Source: Streptomyces sp. RB17 (GTDB lineage: Bacteria > Actinomycetota > Actinomycetes > Streptomycetales > Streptomycetaceae). From it: a DNA stretch of 64,000 bases. Position 1 is the first letter of the stretch; the number at the start of each line of letters is the position of its first letter. The stretch spans positions 1,459,492 through 1,523,491 of the forward strand of contig NZ_WEGL01000001.1 of NCBI RefSeq assembly GCF_009604455.1, given 5' to 3'. Below are positions 33,031-41,910 of the stretch, piece by piece. The notes under the pieces were generated by a model that saw nothing but the letters and a program-made list of their open reading frames with translations, made no database searches and was not told the DNA's origin. The position numbers and the translations under genes were made by a program.

Positions 33031-34425
33031 TTATACGCCCTGACTGACAGAGCTCATGTTGAAATCCGGGATCCGCAGCGCGGGCATCGCGGCCCGGGTG
33101 AACCAGTCGCCCCACTCGCGCGGCAGTGTCTTCTCCGTACGGCCCGCCTCGGTGGCGCGCCGCAGCAGGTCCACCGTCGACTCGTTGAACCGGAAGTTGT
33201 TCACCTGCCCCGTCACCTCGCCGTTCTCCACGAGGTACACGCCGTCCCGGGTCAGGCCCGTGAGCAGCAGTGTGGCCGGGTCGACCTCGCGGATGTACCA
33301 CAGGCAGGTCAGCAGCAGCCCGCGCTCGGTGCCCGCGACCATGTCCTGCAGCGAGCGGTCGTCCCCGCCGTCCAGGATCAGGTTCCCGAGGACCGGGGCG
33401 ACCGGCAGCCCGGTCAGGCCCGCGCTGTGCCGCGTGGTGGTCAGGTGCTTGAGCACGCCCTCGGCGATCCACTCCGTCGTGTGGGTCGGCAGTCCGTTGT
33501 CGAACACGGACTGGTCCCCGCCGGAGGAGTGGGCGACCACGAAGGGCGGGCACTCCAGGCCCGGCTCGTTCGGGTCGCTGCGCAGGGTCAGCGGCAGCTC
33601 GGCGAGCTTCTCGCCCACGCGCGTGCCGCCGCCCGGCCTGGAGAACACCGTACGGCCCTCGGCCGCGTCCCGGCCCGACGCCGACCACAGCTGGTAGATC
33701 AGCAGGTCCGCCACGGCCGTGGGCGGCAGCAGCGTCTCGTAGCGGCCGGCGGGCAGCTCCACGCGCCGCTCGGCCCAGCCGAGCCGTACGGCCAGCTCGG
33801 CGTCGAGCGCGCCGGGGTCGATGTCCTTGAAGTCCCGGGTGGAGCGGCCGGCCCAGGCCGAGCGCGTGCGGTCCGGCGACTTGGCGTTCAGCTCCAGCGT
33901 GCCGGTGGGCTGGTCGTGCCTCAGCCGCAGCCCGGTGGACGTGCCCAGGTACGTCGACACCAGCTCGTGGTTGGCGAAGCCGTACAGCTCACGGCCGCCC
34001 GCACGCGCGCGTGCGAACGCCTCGCCGAGCGCCGGGGCGAAGTCGGCGAACACCGCGGAGGAGGTCTCGGCGGGCGCGTCCGTGAAGTCCGGCGACTGCG
34101 GCACATCGCCGACCAGCGGCTGTGCGTCCTCGGCGGGCCCCGCACCGCGCGCGGCGGTCTCGGCGGCCCGCACCAGCGGCTCCAGCTCCTCCGCGGTCAC
34201 TGCCGAGCGCGACACGACACCGGAGGCGGTGCCCTCCTTGCCGTCCACGGTCGCGATCACGGTGAGCGTACGGCCGCGGGTCACGCCGTTCGTGGTGAGC
34301 GCGTTGCCCGCCCAGCGCAGGTTGGCGGTTGAGTGCTCGTCGGCGATGACGACACAGCCGTCGGCCCGGGACAGCGCGAGCGCCCGCTCGACGATCTCGT
34401 GCGGCTTGTCGGTACGGGCGCTCAT
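33031..34425 (-). CDS. pmbA: TldE/PmbA family subunit (metalloprotease partner)
   Basis: The 464-aa protein is similar in fold to TldD but lacks the HExxxH zinc motif, as expected for the non-catalytic TldE/PmbA subunit. A glycine-containing segment GLTRDGVYLVENGEVTG near residues 405-420 is typical. TldD and TldE form a heterodimeric protease that degrades unfolded peptides and trims modified peptides. The ATG at 34425 overlaps the tldD stop (ATGA), and GGAGGCCGGCC serves as ribosome site. tyrS follows after 66 bp. No RiPP precursor or maturation gene is seen nearby, so a housekeeping role is more likely. Confidence 0.9.
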   Translation of the reverse strand: MSARTDKPHEIVERALALSRADGCVVIADEHSTANLRWAGNALTTNGVTRGRTLTVIATVDGKEGTASGVVSRSAVTAEELEPLVRAAETAARGAGPAEDAQPLVGDVPQSPDFTDAPAETSSAVFADFAPALGEAFARARAGGRELYGFANHELVSTYLGTSTGLRLRHDQPTGTLELNAKSPDRTRSAWAGRSTRDFKDIDPGALDAELAVRLGWAERRVELPAGRYETLLPPTAVADLLIYQLWSASGRDAAEGRTVFSRPGGGTRVGEKLAELPLTLRSDPNEPGLECPPFVVAHSSGGDQSVFDNGLPTHTTEWIAEGVLKHLTTTRHSAGLTGLPVAPVLGNLILDGGDDRSLQDMVAGTERGLLLTCLWYIREVDPATLLLTGLTRDGVYLVENGEVTGQVNNFRFNESTVDLLRRATEAGRTEKTLPREWGDWFTRAAMPALRIPDFNMSSVSQGV

Positions 34426-35945
34426 CGGCCGGCCTCCTGCGTGGTGTTGAGGATGTTCACTGCCCTGAACAGAGCTGACGGGCACCCGTGCGACACGGAG
34501 GCCACCTGCCCCGGCTGGGCCTTGCCGCAGTTGAAGGCGCCGCCGAGGACGTAGGTCTGCGGGCCGCCCACGGCGGTCATCGAGCCCCAGAAGTCGGTCG
34601 TGTTCGCCTGGTAGGCCACGTCCTTCAGCTGCCCGGTGATCCGCCCGTTCTCGATCCGGAAGAAGCGCTGCCCGGTGAATTGGAAGTTGTACCGCTGCAT
34701 GTCGATCGACCAGGACCGGTCGCCGACCACGTAGATGCCCCGGTCGACACTCCCGATCAGACCCTCGGTGGACAGCCCCGCCGGGTCCGGCCGGAGCGAG
34801 ACGTTCGCCATGCGCTGCACCGGCACATGCGCGGGGGAGTCGGCGTACGCGCACCCGTTGGACCGCTCGAACCCGGTGAGCCGGGCGATCCGCCGGTCCA
34901 GCTGGTAGCCGACCAGCGTGCCGTCCTTCACCAGGTCCCAGGACTGCGCCTCGACACCCTCGTCGTCGTACCCGATCGTCGCGAGGCCGTGCTCGGCGGT
35001 GCGGTCGCCGGTGACGTTCATCAGCTCGGAGCCGTAACGCAGCTTGCCCAGCTGGTCGAAGGTGGCGAAGGAGGTGCCGGCGTAGGCGGCCTCGTAGCCG
35101 AGGGCCCGGTCCAGCTCCGTCGCGTGCCCGATGGACTCGTGGATGGTCAGCCACAGGTTGGACGGGTCGACCACCAGGTCGTACAGGCCCGGCTCCACGC
35201 TCGGCGCCCGCATCTTCTCGGCGAGCAGCTCCGGGATCCGCTCCAGTTCGTCGTCCCAGTCCCAGCCGGTGCCGGTCAGGTACTCCCAGCCGCGCCCGAC
35301 CGGTGGCGCGAGGGTCCGCATCGAGTCGAACTCACCGCTGGACTCGTCCACCGACACCGCGGTCAGCTGCGGATGCAGCCGCACCCGTTGCTGGGTCGTC
35401 ACGGTCCCGGCGGTGTCGGCGTAGAACTTGTTCTCGTGCACGGTGAGCAGCGAGGCGTCCACGTGGTTGACGCCGTTCGCGCCCAGCAGTCGCACGCTCC
35501 AGTCCGCCAGCAGCGCGGCCTTCTCCTCGTCCGGCACGGAGAAGGGATCGATCTCGTACGACGACACCCACGTACGGTCCGCGTGCACCGGCTCGTCGGC
35601 CAGCTCCACCCGCTCGTCGGACCCGGCGGCCTTGATGACCTTCGCGGACAGCTTGGCCATGGCCACCGCCTGCGCGGCCACCCTGGCTGCCGCGTCCATG
35701 GTCATGTCCACACCGGAGGCGAAGCCCCACGTACCGCCGTGCACCACCCGCACCGCGTACCCGAGGTCGGTGGTGTCCGACGATCCGGAGGGCTTGGCGT
35801 CGCGCAGCCGCCAGGACGCGCTGCGCACCCGCTCGAACCGGAAGTCCGCATGCTCGGCTCCGAGCGCACGCGCGCGTGCCAGGGCGGCGTCGGCGAGGGA
35901 CCTCAGTGGAAGCGCCAGAAACGACTGATCGATTTCATGGGGCAC
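34422..35945 (-). CDS. tldD: TldD family metalloprotease subunit
   Basis: The 507-aa protein carries the zinc motif HESIGH followed by ATELD (about residues 268-278) and C-terminal conserved segments (GPQTYVLGGAFNCGKAQPGQ) with a Cys expected near the active site. With TldE it makes the dimeric protease whose narrow central channel admits only unfolded peptides. The GTG at 35945 begins the family N-terminus (PHEIDQSFLALPLRSLADAALARA). Its stop overlaps the TldE start. The upstream gap to the DUF397 terminator holds its promoter. Confidence 0.93.
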   Translation of the reverse strand: MPHEIDQSFLALPLRSLADAALARARALGAEHADFRFERVRSASWRLRDAKPSGSSDTTDLGYAVRVVHGGTWGFASGVDMTMDAAARVAAQAVAMAKLSAKVIKAAGSDERVELADEPVHADRTWVSSYEIDPFSVPDEEKAALLADWSVRLLGANGVNHVDASLLTVHENKFYADTAGTVTTQQRVRLHPQLTAVSVDESSGEFDSMRTLAPPVGRGWEYLTGTGWDWDDELERIPELLAEKMRAPSVEPGLYDLVVDPSNLWLTIHESIGHATELDRALGYEAAYAGTSFATFDQLGKLRYGSELMNVTGDRTAEHGLATIGYDDEGVEAQSWDLVKDGTLVGYQLDRRIARLTGFERSNGCAYADSPAHVPVQRMANVSLRPDPAGLSTEGLIGSVDRGIYVVGDRSWSIDMQRYNFQFTGQRFFRIENGRITGQLKDVAYQANTTDFWGSMTAVGGPQTYVLGGAFNCGKAQPGQVASVSHGCPSALFRAVNILNTTQEAGR

Positions 35946-36022
35946 GGGTGGGAATCCCTTCAGTGCTCGCCTGTGATGGCCGTCGCAGGCAGTGAATCAT
36001 GTCTCACTGCGGGGCTCTCCCG

Positions 36023-36064
36023 AAAAAACGGGCGGGCGCGGGATCAACTCCCGCGCCCGCCCGT
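36023..36064 (-). terminator. 16-bp hairpin with U6 tract after the DUF397 gene
   Basis: ACGGGCGGGCGCGGGA (36028-36043) pairs perfectly with 36049-36064 around TCAAC. On the minus strand the hairpin is followed by TTTTTT (36028-36023). This is a textbook intrinsic terminator, 23 nt after the DUF397 stop, and is notable because U-tracts are uncommon in this genome. Confidence 0.9.
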
Positions 36065-36086
36065 GAACGTCACGTATGACGTGGCC

Positions 36087-36281
36087 TCAGCCGTCCAGAG
36101 AGGAGTCCGCCGCAAGTACCGTGAACGCGGCCCAGGCGCTCGGCGTGACGACGAGGGGGCGGATGCGCTTGTCCTTGGAGTCGCGGATGTGGACCGCTTC
36201 GGGGCGCATGGCGACCTCGACGCAATTGCCACCGCCACTGCCGCTGTAGCTGCTCTTGAACCAGGCCAGTTCGGTGCTCAT
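36087..36281 (-). CDS. DUF397 domain protein
   Basis: The 64-aa protein is the whole DUF397 domain: AWFKSSYSGSGGGNCVEVA at the start, HIRDSKD in the middle, and a hydrophobic end around WAAFTVLA. In Streptomyces these small proteins are paired with XRE-family regulators and are thought to interact with them. AAGGAGCGTT precedes the ATG, and the start overlaps the regulator stop by ATGA. A U-tract terminator follows. Confidence 0.93.
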   Translation of the reverse strand: MSTELAWFKSSYSGSGGGNCVEVAMRPEAVHIRDSKDKRIRPLVVTPSAWAAFTVLAADSSLDG

Positions 36282-37129
36282 AACGCTCCTTGCATCTTTC
36301 CCAGCAGGTCCACAGTGGCCATACGACTCAGGGCCTGTGACCGCATCTTCCCATAGCGCTGGAGCATGGAGCTGACCAATTTGGGGTCACCGATCAGGGT
36401 GCTGCTGTCGTGTCCCTCGACGTAGCCGACCCACTGGTGGTTATCGCGTTCGGCGAGGTACATCTGGCCATCGACGCCGGAGTGATCCTCCTGACGCAGA
36501 GGCATGACCAGGATCTCGACGTTCCGGCGGCTGCCCTGCTCCAGGAGGTTGTTGATGACCTGCCGTGTCACGGCTGTACCTCCGAGTCGCCGCTCCAGAA
36601 CGGCCTGCTCGATGAGGAAGGAGAACGCCGTGTTGGGGCGTTCCACCAGGAGCCGCTGCCGTTCCTGGCGGGCTGTGACCTGTCGCTCGAACTGTTCCTC
36701 GGACAGCGGCGGAATCTGCCGGTCGAAGATCGCCCGAATGTAACCCTCCGGCTGCAACAACCCCGGCACCGCCCGGCACTCGTACGCGTACAAGGAGATC
36801 GCCTCCTCCTCGATCCCCGCCCACTGCCGGAACCACGACGCCAGCCCCGCCCTCCGCGTCAGGCTCTTCGCCGCCGCCGTCAGGACCTTGAGCGCGACCG
36901 GCCCCAGCACCACCTCCGCCCGCGTCGGCAGATCCGCCGGGGGAAACCGCTTCCCCTGCTCGATCTTGGCGACGTACGCGGCCGAGTACCGCACCCGCAG
37001 CGCGAACTCCTCCTGCGTCAGGCCGGCTTCCTCCCGCAGCGCCTTCAGGACCGCGCCGAAGGTCTTGAGGCTGTCGGAGAGTTCCGCTTCGGTGTTGTTC
37101 GTGCCGCCTGCGCCGTGGTCCGCCGTCAT
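36278..37129 (-). CDS. XRE-family regulator with DUF5753 domain
   Basis: In this 283-aa protein an N-terminal helix-turn-helix (about residues 20-75: LKALREEAGLTQEEFALRVRYSAAYVAKIEQGKRFPP) is followed by a DUF5753 domain (about residues 95-275) with the usual ECRAVPGLLQPEGYIRAIF and TAFSFLIEQAVL segments. This regulator type is expanded in Streptomyces and works with DUF397 and ATPase partners in development or antibiotic control. The ATG at 37129 has GGGAGG about ten bases upstream. It is divergent from the ATPase gene at 37297. Confidence 0.93.
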   Translation of the reverse strand: MTADHGAGGTNNTEAELSDSLKTFGAVLKALREEAGLTQEEFALRVRYSAAYVAKIEQGKRFPPADLPTRAEVVLGPVALKVLTAAAKSLTRRAGLASWFRQWAGIEEEAISLYAYECRAVPGLLQPEGYIRAIFDRQIPPLSEEQFERQVTARQERQRLLVERPNTAFSFLIEQAVLERRLGGTAVTRQVINNLLEQGSRRNVEILVMPLRQEDHSGVDGQMYLAERDNHQWVGYVEGHDSSTLIGDPKLVSSMLQRYGKMRSQALSRMATVDLLGKMQGAL

Positions 37130-37296
37130 CGCCGCGCGCCTCCCGTGCTCACGTTTCCGCGTCCTGCCGAACCCCGCCCAACCCACCCAGGGTCACGGGG
37201 AGTTACCCACCCAGTCCAGAGTGTGCACTGATACAGCCGCGTCTGTATGGGTGTCGTACCTGTTGGCGGGCCGAACGGCACAGGAACGCTGGGCTC

Positions 37297-37749
37297 ATGC
37301 CAGCACCACGGACCCAACAGGCCGTCACCGTAAGTGTGTTCGCCCAGCGCTTCTCCGCCACGCGCCGAGGGGCCCGCCTCGCCCGCAGGCTCGCCGTACA
37401 CCGGCTCGACCTGTGGGGCGTGCCGTACGGCAGCCCGGCCTCCGACGCCGTCGCTCTCGTCGTCGCGGAACTCGCCGCCAACGCGGTCCTCCACGGCCGC
37501 GTCCCCGGCCGCGACTTCGAGCTGTGCCTGCGCTACGACCGCGCCGCACGCGTCGTCCGCGTGGAGGTGTCCGACACGCACCCGCGGCGCCCCGAGCCCC
37601 CCGGACCGGCGCCCCGGACCCCCACGGACGCCGACGGCGGCAGGGGACTGCTCCTCGTGGCGGCCGTCGCCGCGCGTTGGGGCGTCGGTGAGCGGCCGGG
37701 ACCCGGCAAGACCGTGTGGGCGGAGTGCGATGTCGGCCAGTGCCGGTAG
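37297..37749 (+). CDS. HATPase_c anti-sigma-factor-like ATP-binding protein
   Basis: The 150-aa protein is a single GHKL ATPase domain of the RsbW/SpoIIAB type: N-box VVAELAANAVLHGRV (about residues 56-70), a G1-type DADGGRGLLLVAAVAARWGV segment, and a final GKTVWAE. It can be a serine kinase acting on an anti-anti-sigma factor. It lies divergently from the XRE-DUF397 pair, making the conserved Streptomyces trio. The 167-bp region between them probably carries both promoters. The ribosome site is weak. Confidence 0.9.
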   Translation: MPAPRTQQAVTVSVFAQRFSATRRGARLARRLAVHRLDLWGVPYGSPASDAVALVVAELAANAVLHGRVPGRDFELCLRYDRAARVVRVEVSDTHPRRPEPPGPAPRTPTDADGGRGLLLVAAVAARWGVGERPGPGKTVWAECDVGQCR

Positions 37750-37803
37750 GGCCAGGAACTTCTTCCCCGGCGCGCCCGGCTCCGACGGCACTACGGTGAG
37801 TCC

Positions 37804-38946
37804 ATGTCCAGCAAGCACGGTAAAGCGGGCAAGAACAGGATGAAGCGCAGGGGCGGGCGCGCCACCGCTCTCCGTCCCGGACGTCCCACACCCACTCCCG
37901 CGCAGGCCGCCGCGGAGTGCGAGCGGCTGGCCGAGCTGTACCCCGAGGAGCGGGAGGACCTGCTGCGGGAAGCGGCCGAGGCCTGGAGCGACGCGGACGA
38001 GCACGAGCGCGCGGTCGCCCTGTACGAGCGTTTGCTGGACCCGCTGGGCGAGGGCTGCCGGGAGCCTGATCTGGTGGACGCCTTGCGCATCAACGCGTTG
38101 TGGGACGCCGGGCGCCGGGACGAGGCCCGCGCCGCGGCCGCAGCGTTCCGCAGGCGCCATCCCCGGGACGGGGGCGCCTGGATGTTCGTCGCCGAGGTCT
38201 TCGAGTCCGCGCACGAGCCGGCGACGGCGGCCGAGTGGTACACGGCGGGCGTCACACACGCCCTGGGCGCCGGTACGCCGGTGACGGCCGACACCGTGGA
38301 GGTATCTTCCGACGGCTTCGACGTGGAGACACTCCTCATCGGCCGCCACCGGGTGCGGCGTCTGCTCCGCGAGCCGCACGACGACTGGGACGATGTGGCG
38401 GACGAACTGCACGAGCGGCGCGCATCGCCCCTGCAGGGGCGGACGCACCCCCTGGACGTACTGCACGATCCCGTCCGGCTTGCGAGGCTGGCGGAGGGCG
38501 GGCCCGAAGCCCTGGAGGCAGAGTTCGGCGAGCTCGCGGACGCGATTGCCGAGGACCGGGCGGTACGCACCGGGCGGCCGGCGACGTGTGTGCTGTTCTG
38601 GCCGCGGGAGGAGTTCGACCGCCTGCTGCAGCGCCGGCCGTCCGCCGCGGACGCGTACGGCGACGACCATGCCGCCCATCTGCGGCAGGTCGAGCGCACC
38701 CTGCGGGAGCTGTCGGACGAGGGCGGCACCCGCCTGGCGGTCGGCCGGGCCACGGTGAGCGGTCTGGAGGCGCACGTGCGCGAATCGGGCGGATCCCCCG
38801 ATATGCCGGCCACGCGGTCCGCGTACGCGGCGGAGCTGGCTCGCACGGGCCAGGCGCACGACTGGCCCCCGCCGCGCAACGGCCCCTGCTGGTGCGGTTC
38901 GGAACGCAAGTACAAGAAGTGCTGCGGGAACCCTGCGAACGGGTGA
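37804..38946 (+). CDS. SEC-C zinc-motif protein with TPR-like helices
   Basis: This 380-aa protein begins very basic (SKHGKAGKNRMKRRGGR). A helical TPR-like region follows (about residues 35-145: ERAVALYERLLDPLGEG..DALRINALWDAGRRDEARA). The C-terminal SEC-C zinc motif is PCWCGSERKYKKCCG (about residues 361-375). SEC-C motifs occur at the end of SecA and on many unrelated proteins as ribosome or SecB contact modules. The middle 200 residues are not recognised. It reads in the same direction as the ATPase 54 bp upstream. Confidence 0.85.
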   Translation: MSSKHGKAGKNRMKRRGGRATALRPGRPTPTPAQAAAECERLAELYPEEREDLLREAAEAWSDADEHERAVALYERLLDPLGEGCREPDLVDALRINALWDAGRRDEARAAAAAFRRRHPRDGGAWMFVAEVFESAHEPATAAEWYTAGVTHALGAGTPVTADTVEVSSDGFDVETLLIGRHRVRRLLREPHDDWDDVADELHERRASPLQGRTHPLDVLHDPVRLARLAEGGPEALEAEFGELADAIAEDRAVRTGRPATCVLFWPREEFDRLLQRRPSAADAYGDDHAAHLRQVERTLRELSDEGGTRLAVGRATVSGLEAHVRESGGSPDMPATRSAYAAELARTGQAHDWPPPRNGPCWCGSERKYKKCCGNPANG

Positions 38947-39151
38947 CCGCACGGTGGTGACCGAGCAGGTGCGCAGGTCTGCGCAGGCCCGCCGACTGTA
39001 GGGATCCCACAGCGCGCGGCATGAGTGACTGTCGGTGCCCGAATGCCCACGGGCCCGGCCGTACCGATAGGTTTTCGATGAAGCCGCCTGTCATCCAGGT
39101 GTTCGGGCGGGTTGTCCGACATCTGCTGACCGCTATCGAAAGGGTGATCCG

Positions 39152-39856
39152 TTGAGCCGCTCGGTTCTCGTCACCGGAGGAAACCGGGGCATCGGCCTCG
39201 CCATCGCCCGCGCGTTCGCCGACGCCGGCGACAAGGTCGCGATCACATACCGCTCGGGTGAGCCGCCGGCCGGCTTCCTCGCCGTCAAGTGCGACATCAC
39301 CGACCCGGAGCAGGTGGAGCAGGCCTACAAGGAGATCGAGGAGCAGCACGGTCCGGTCGAGATACTGATCGCCAATGCCGGCGTGACCAAGGACCAGCTC
39401 CTGATGCGCATGTCCGAGGAGGACTTCACCTCGGTCATCGACACCAACCTCACCGGCACCTTCCGCGTCGTCAAGCGCGCCAACCGCGGCATGCTGCGTG
39501 CCAAGAAGGGCCGCGTCATCCTGATCTCGTCCGTGGTCGGCCTGCTCGGCTCGGCGGGCCAGGCGAACTACGCCGCCTCCAAGGCCGCCCTGGTCGGCTT
39601 CGCGCGCTCCCTCGCCCGTGAGCTGGGCTCGCGCAACATCACCTTCAACGTCGTCGCGCCCGGTTTCGTCGACACCGACATGACCAAGGTGCTCAGCGAC
39701 GAGCAGCGCCAGAACATCGTCTCGCAGGTGCCGCTCGGCCGTTACGCGCAGCCGCAGGAGATCGCCGCGACGGTGCGGTTCCTCGCCTCGGACGACGCCT
39801 CGTACATCACTGGAGCCGTCATCCCCGTTGACGGCGGACTGGGAATGGGTCACTGA
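39152..39856 (+). CDS. fabG: 3-oxoacyl-ACP reductase FabG (TTG start)
   Basis: This 234-aa SDR has the cofactor loop TGGNRGIG (residues 8-15), NAGV in strand 4, catalytic Ser in ISSV and YAASK (Tyr/Lys) and the FabG-like end ITGAVIPVDGGLGMGH. It reduces beta-ketoacyl-ACP with NADPH in fatty-acid synthesis. The start is TTG at 39152 with AAAGGGTGATCC upstream; no in-frame ATG or GTG fits the N-terminus. fabI follows after 5 bp, so the two reductive steps of the elongation cycle are co-expressed. Confidence 0.95.
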   Translation: MSRSVLVTGGNRGIGLAIARAFADAGDKVAITYRSGEPPAGFLAVKCDITDPEQVEQAYKEIEEQHGPVEILIANAGVTKDQLLMRMSEEDFTSVIDTNLTGTFRVVKRANRGMLRAKKGRVILISSVVGLLGSAGQANYAASKAALVGFARSLARELGSRNITFNVVAPGFVDTDMTKVLSDEQRQNIVSQVPLGRYAQPQEIAATVRFLASDDASYITGAVIPVDGGLGMGH

Positions 39857-39861
39857 TCACC

Positions 39862-40629
39862 ATGAGCGGAATCCTCGAGGGCAAGCGCGTCCTGATCACC
39901 GGCGTGCTGATGGAGTCCTCCATCGCCTTCCACGCGGCCAAGCTGGCCCAGGAGCAGGGCGCCGAGATCATCCTGACCGCGTTCCCGCGGCCCACGCTGA
40001 CCGAGCGCATCGCCAAGAAGCTGCCGAAGCCCACCAAGGTCATCGAGCTGGACGTCACCAACGACGAGCACATGGGCCGGCTGGCCGACCTCGTCGGCGA
40101 GGAGCTGGGCGGCCTCGACGGCGTCGTGCACTCCATCGGTTTCGCGCCGCAGGACGCGCTCGGCGGCAACTTCCTCAACACGCCGTTCGAGTCGGTGGCC
40201 ACCGCCATGCACGTCTCGGCGTACTCCCTGAAGTCGCTCACCATGGCCTGCCTGCCGCTGATGCAGAACGGCGGCTCGGTCGTCGGCCTCACCTTCGACG
40301 CGCAGTTCGCCTGGCCGCAGTACGACTGGATGGGCCCGGCCAAGGCGGCCCTGGAGGCCACCAGCCGCTACATCGCCCGCGACCTGGGCAAGCAGAACAT
40401 CCGCTGCAATCTCATCTCGGCGGGCCCGATCGGCTCCATGGCCGCCAAGTCCATCCCGGGCTTCGGCGAGCTGGCCTCCGTCTGGGACACCCGCTCTCCG
40501 CTGGAGTGGGACCTGAAGGACCCGGAGCCGGCCGGCAAGGGCATCGTCGCCCTGCTGAGCGACTGGTTCCCGAAGACCACCGGCGAGATCATCCACGTGG
40601 ACGGCGGTCTGCACGCCATCGGCGCCTGA
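39862..40629 (+). CDS. fabI: Enoyl-ACP reductase FabI (InhA-like)
   Basis: This 255-aa protein of the FabI/InhA group has the FabI variant of the nucleotide loop (GVLMESSIAFHAAKLAQEQGA), SIGFAP in strand 4 and the YxxxxxxK catalytic pair in YDWMGPAKAALE. The last reduction of the fatty-acid cycle uses NADH; this is the target class of isoniazid and triclosan. The SAGPIGSMAAKSIPGF loop is the substrate-binding flap. The ATG lies 5 bp after fabG. A compound hairpin follows the stop. Confidence 0.96.
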   Translation: MSGILEGKRVLITGVLMESSIAFHAAKLAQEQGAEIILTAFPRPTLTERIAKKLPKPTKVIELDVTNDEHMGRLADLVGEELGGLDGVVHSIGFAPQDALGGNFLNTPFESVATAMHVSAYSLKSLTMACLPLMQNGGSVVGLTFDAQFAWPQYDWMGPAKAALEATSRYIARDLGKQNIRCNLISAGPIGSMAAKSIPGFGELASVWDTRSPLEWDLKDPEPAGKGIVALLSDWFPKTTGEIIHVDGGLHAIGA

Positions 40630-40640
40630 CCCTCGTATCC

Positions 40641-40679
40641 GACGCCCCGTTTCCCGCAGCGCGCGGGGAGCGGGGCGTC
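40641..40679 (+). terminator. Hairpin terminator after fabI
   Basis: GACGCCCCG (40641-40649) pairs with CGGGGCGTC (40671-40679). An inner TCCCGC/GCGGGGA pairing makes the stem longer with a small bulge. It starts 12 nt after the fabI stop. Confidence 0.7.
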
Positions 40680-40784
40680 ACCCGTTCGGCCCACCTGCCG
40701 GGCGTCCCGCGGCCCGGGCGGCTCACCCTGGATGCAGCGTTCACCTCACGTGTCCCTCCCCAGCCCGGCCGAGGAGGTCCCGTT

Positions 40785-41135
40785 GTGCGCCTGTCCCGAA
40801 GCCTGGCCCCGGTGACCGTGGCCCTGGCCCTGGTGTTCTTCCTGCCGTACGACGCGATGCCCTACGCGCGCGTGCACGACGGAAAGCCCCCCGCGCCGGA
40901 CTTCTTCGGGGCCTCCTGCCGTACGACCGTCCACGGCTCCCATGTGGTGGCCTACTGCCACAATCCCTATGTCGACACCGATCGCGTGCGTCTGCACATC
41001 GAGTGCGCCCGCTGGTGGGACATAGACACCGACAGCGCACCGGTGGACACCGGGCCCGCCATGACCGTACGGCTCACCGGCCGGTGCTGGAAGGAAGTCC
41101 GCTCGGTCTGGATCAGCCACCAGAACGAGCACTGA
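40785..41135 (+). CDS. Small secreted protein of unknown function, Cys-containing
   Basis: The 116-aa protein has a signal peptide (RLSRSLAPVTVALALVFFLPYDAMPYA) and a mature part of about 90 residues with four cysteines (GASCRTT, VAYCHNP, HIECARWW, TGRCWKE), spaced as for two disulfides. The fold looks like a small beta-rich domain. No family recognised. GAGGAGGTCCCGTT precedes the GTG at 40785. It converges on the GntR regulator with 11 bp between stops. Confidence 0.78.
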   Translation: MRLSRSLAPVTVALALVFFLPYDAMPYARVHDGKPPAPDFFGASCRTTVHGSHVVAYCHNPYVDTDRVRLHIECARWWDIDTDSAPVDTGPAMTVRLTGRCWKEVRSVWISHQNEH

Positions 41136-41146
41136 ACCGGCGGGGA

Positions 41147-41839
41147 TCAGTCACCGGGAGGGGTGCTGAACCGGCCCGGTCGGCACAGGAACGGATAGCT
41201 CGCGGCCTCCGTGGCCGCCGCCTCCGCGTCCCCGGCACGGATCGCGTCCACCAGCCGCGTGTGATCCATGTGCGTCTCCGGGGTCAGCTCCGCGCCCACG
41301 TCCGCACGCAGCCAGTCCCGCAGCACCTCGCCCAGATCGGCGTACATCGCGGTCATGGCGTCGTTGTGCGAGGCGGCCACGACGGCCAGGTGGAAGGTGG
41401 CGTCGGCGGTCACGAAGGCCTCCGCCTCGCCCGCCTCCCAGGCCACCTCGCGCCGGTCCAGCAGCGCGTCCAACTGCTTGAGGTCCTTCTCGGTGCGCCG
41501 CTCGGCGGCCAGCTTCGCCGCGGCCGACTCCAGTGCGGCGCGCAGCTCGGCGATGTGCCGGGGATCGGCGTCGGCGAACCGGCGGTGCATCACACCGGCC
41601 AGCTCGCTCGTCGCCATCACATAGGTGCCCGAGCCCTGCCGGATGTCCAGCAGACCGTTGTGGGCCAGCGCGCGCACGGCCTCGCGGACCGTGTTGCGGG
41701 CCACACCGAGCTGCTCGACCAGTTCCGGCTCCGTGGGGATGCGCGAGCCGACCGGCCACTCACCGGAGGTGATCTGGTTGCGCAGTTCGGCGATGACCTG
41801 CTCGGACAGCGCCGAACGGCGCGGGTGGCTCAAGGGCAT
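41147..41839 (-). CDS. FadR-subfamily GntR transcriptional regulator (FCD domain)
   Basis: In this 230-aa protein the N-terminal winged helix-turn-helix has the GntR pattern (IPTEPELVEQLGVARNTVREAVRAL, about residues 34-58) and wing DIRQGSGTYV. The C-terminal FCD domain (about residues 90-220) has the expected Asp/His metal positions (RHIAELRAALE, FHLAVVAASHN, HTRLVDAIRAGD). It binds an acidic small molecule in known members. GAAGGTGTGCC precedes the ATG at 41839. It is divergent from the CynX-type transporter with a palindromic site between them, so it probably represses that transporter. Confidence 0.92.
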   Translation of the reverse strand: MPLSHPRRSALSEQVIAELRNQITSGEWPVGSRIPTEPELVEQLGVARNTVREAVRALAHNGLLDIRQGSGTYVMATSELAGVMHRRFADADPRHIAELRAALESAAAKLAAERRTEKDLKQLDALLDRREVAWEAGEAEAFVTADATFHLAVVAASHNDAMTAMYADLGEVLRDWLRADVGAELTPETHMDHTRLVDAIRAGDAEAAATEAASYPFLCRPGRFSTPPGD

Positions 41840-41910
41840 GGCACACCTTCGCACGCGAGGCCCGGGCGGAGACGGCCCGGGACCGGAAAACCGAATGGAT
41901 GTGGACAACC

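Noticed and set aside
33031..35945. RiPP cluster based on TldD/E
   Set aside because: No precursor peptide, YcaO, radical-SAM maturase or transporter is adjacent.
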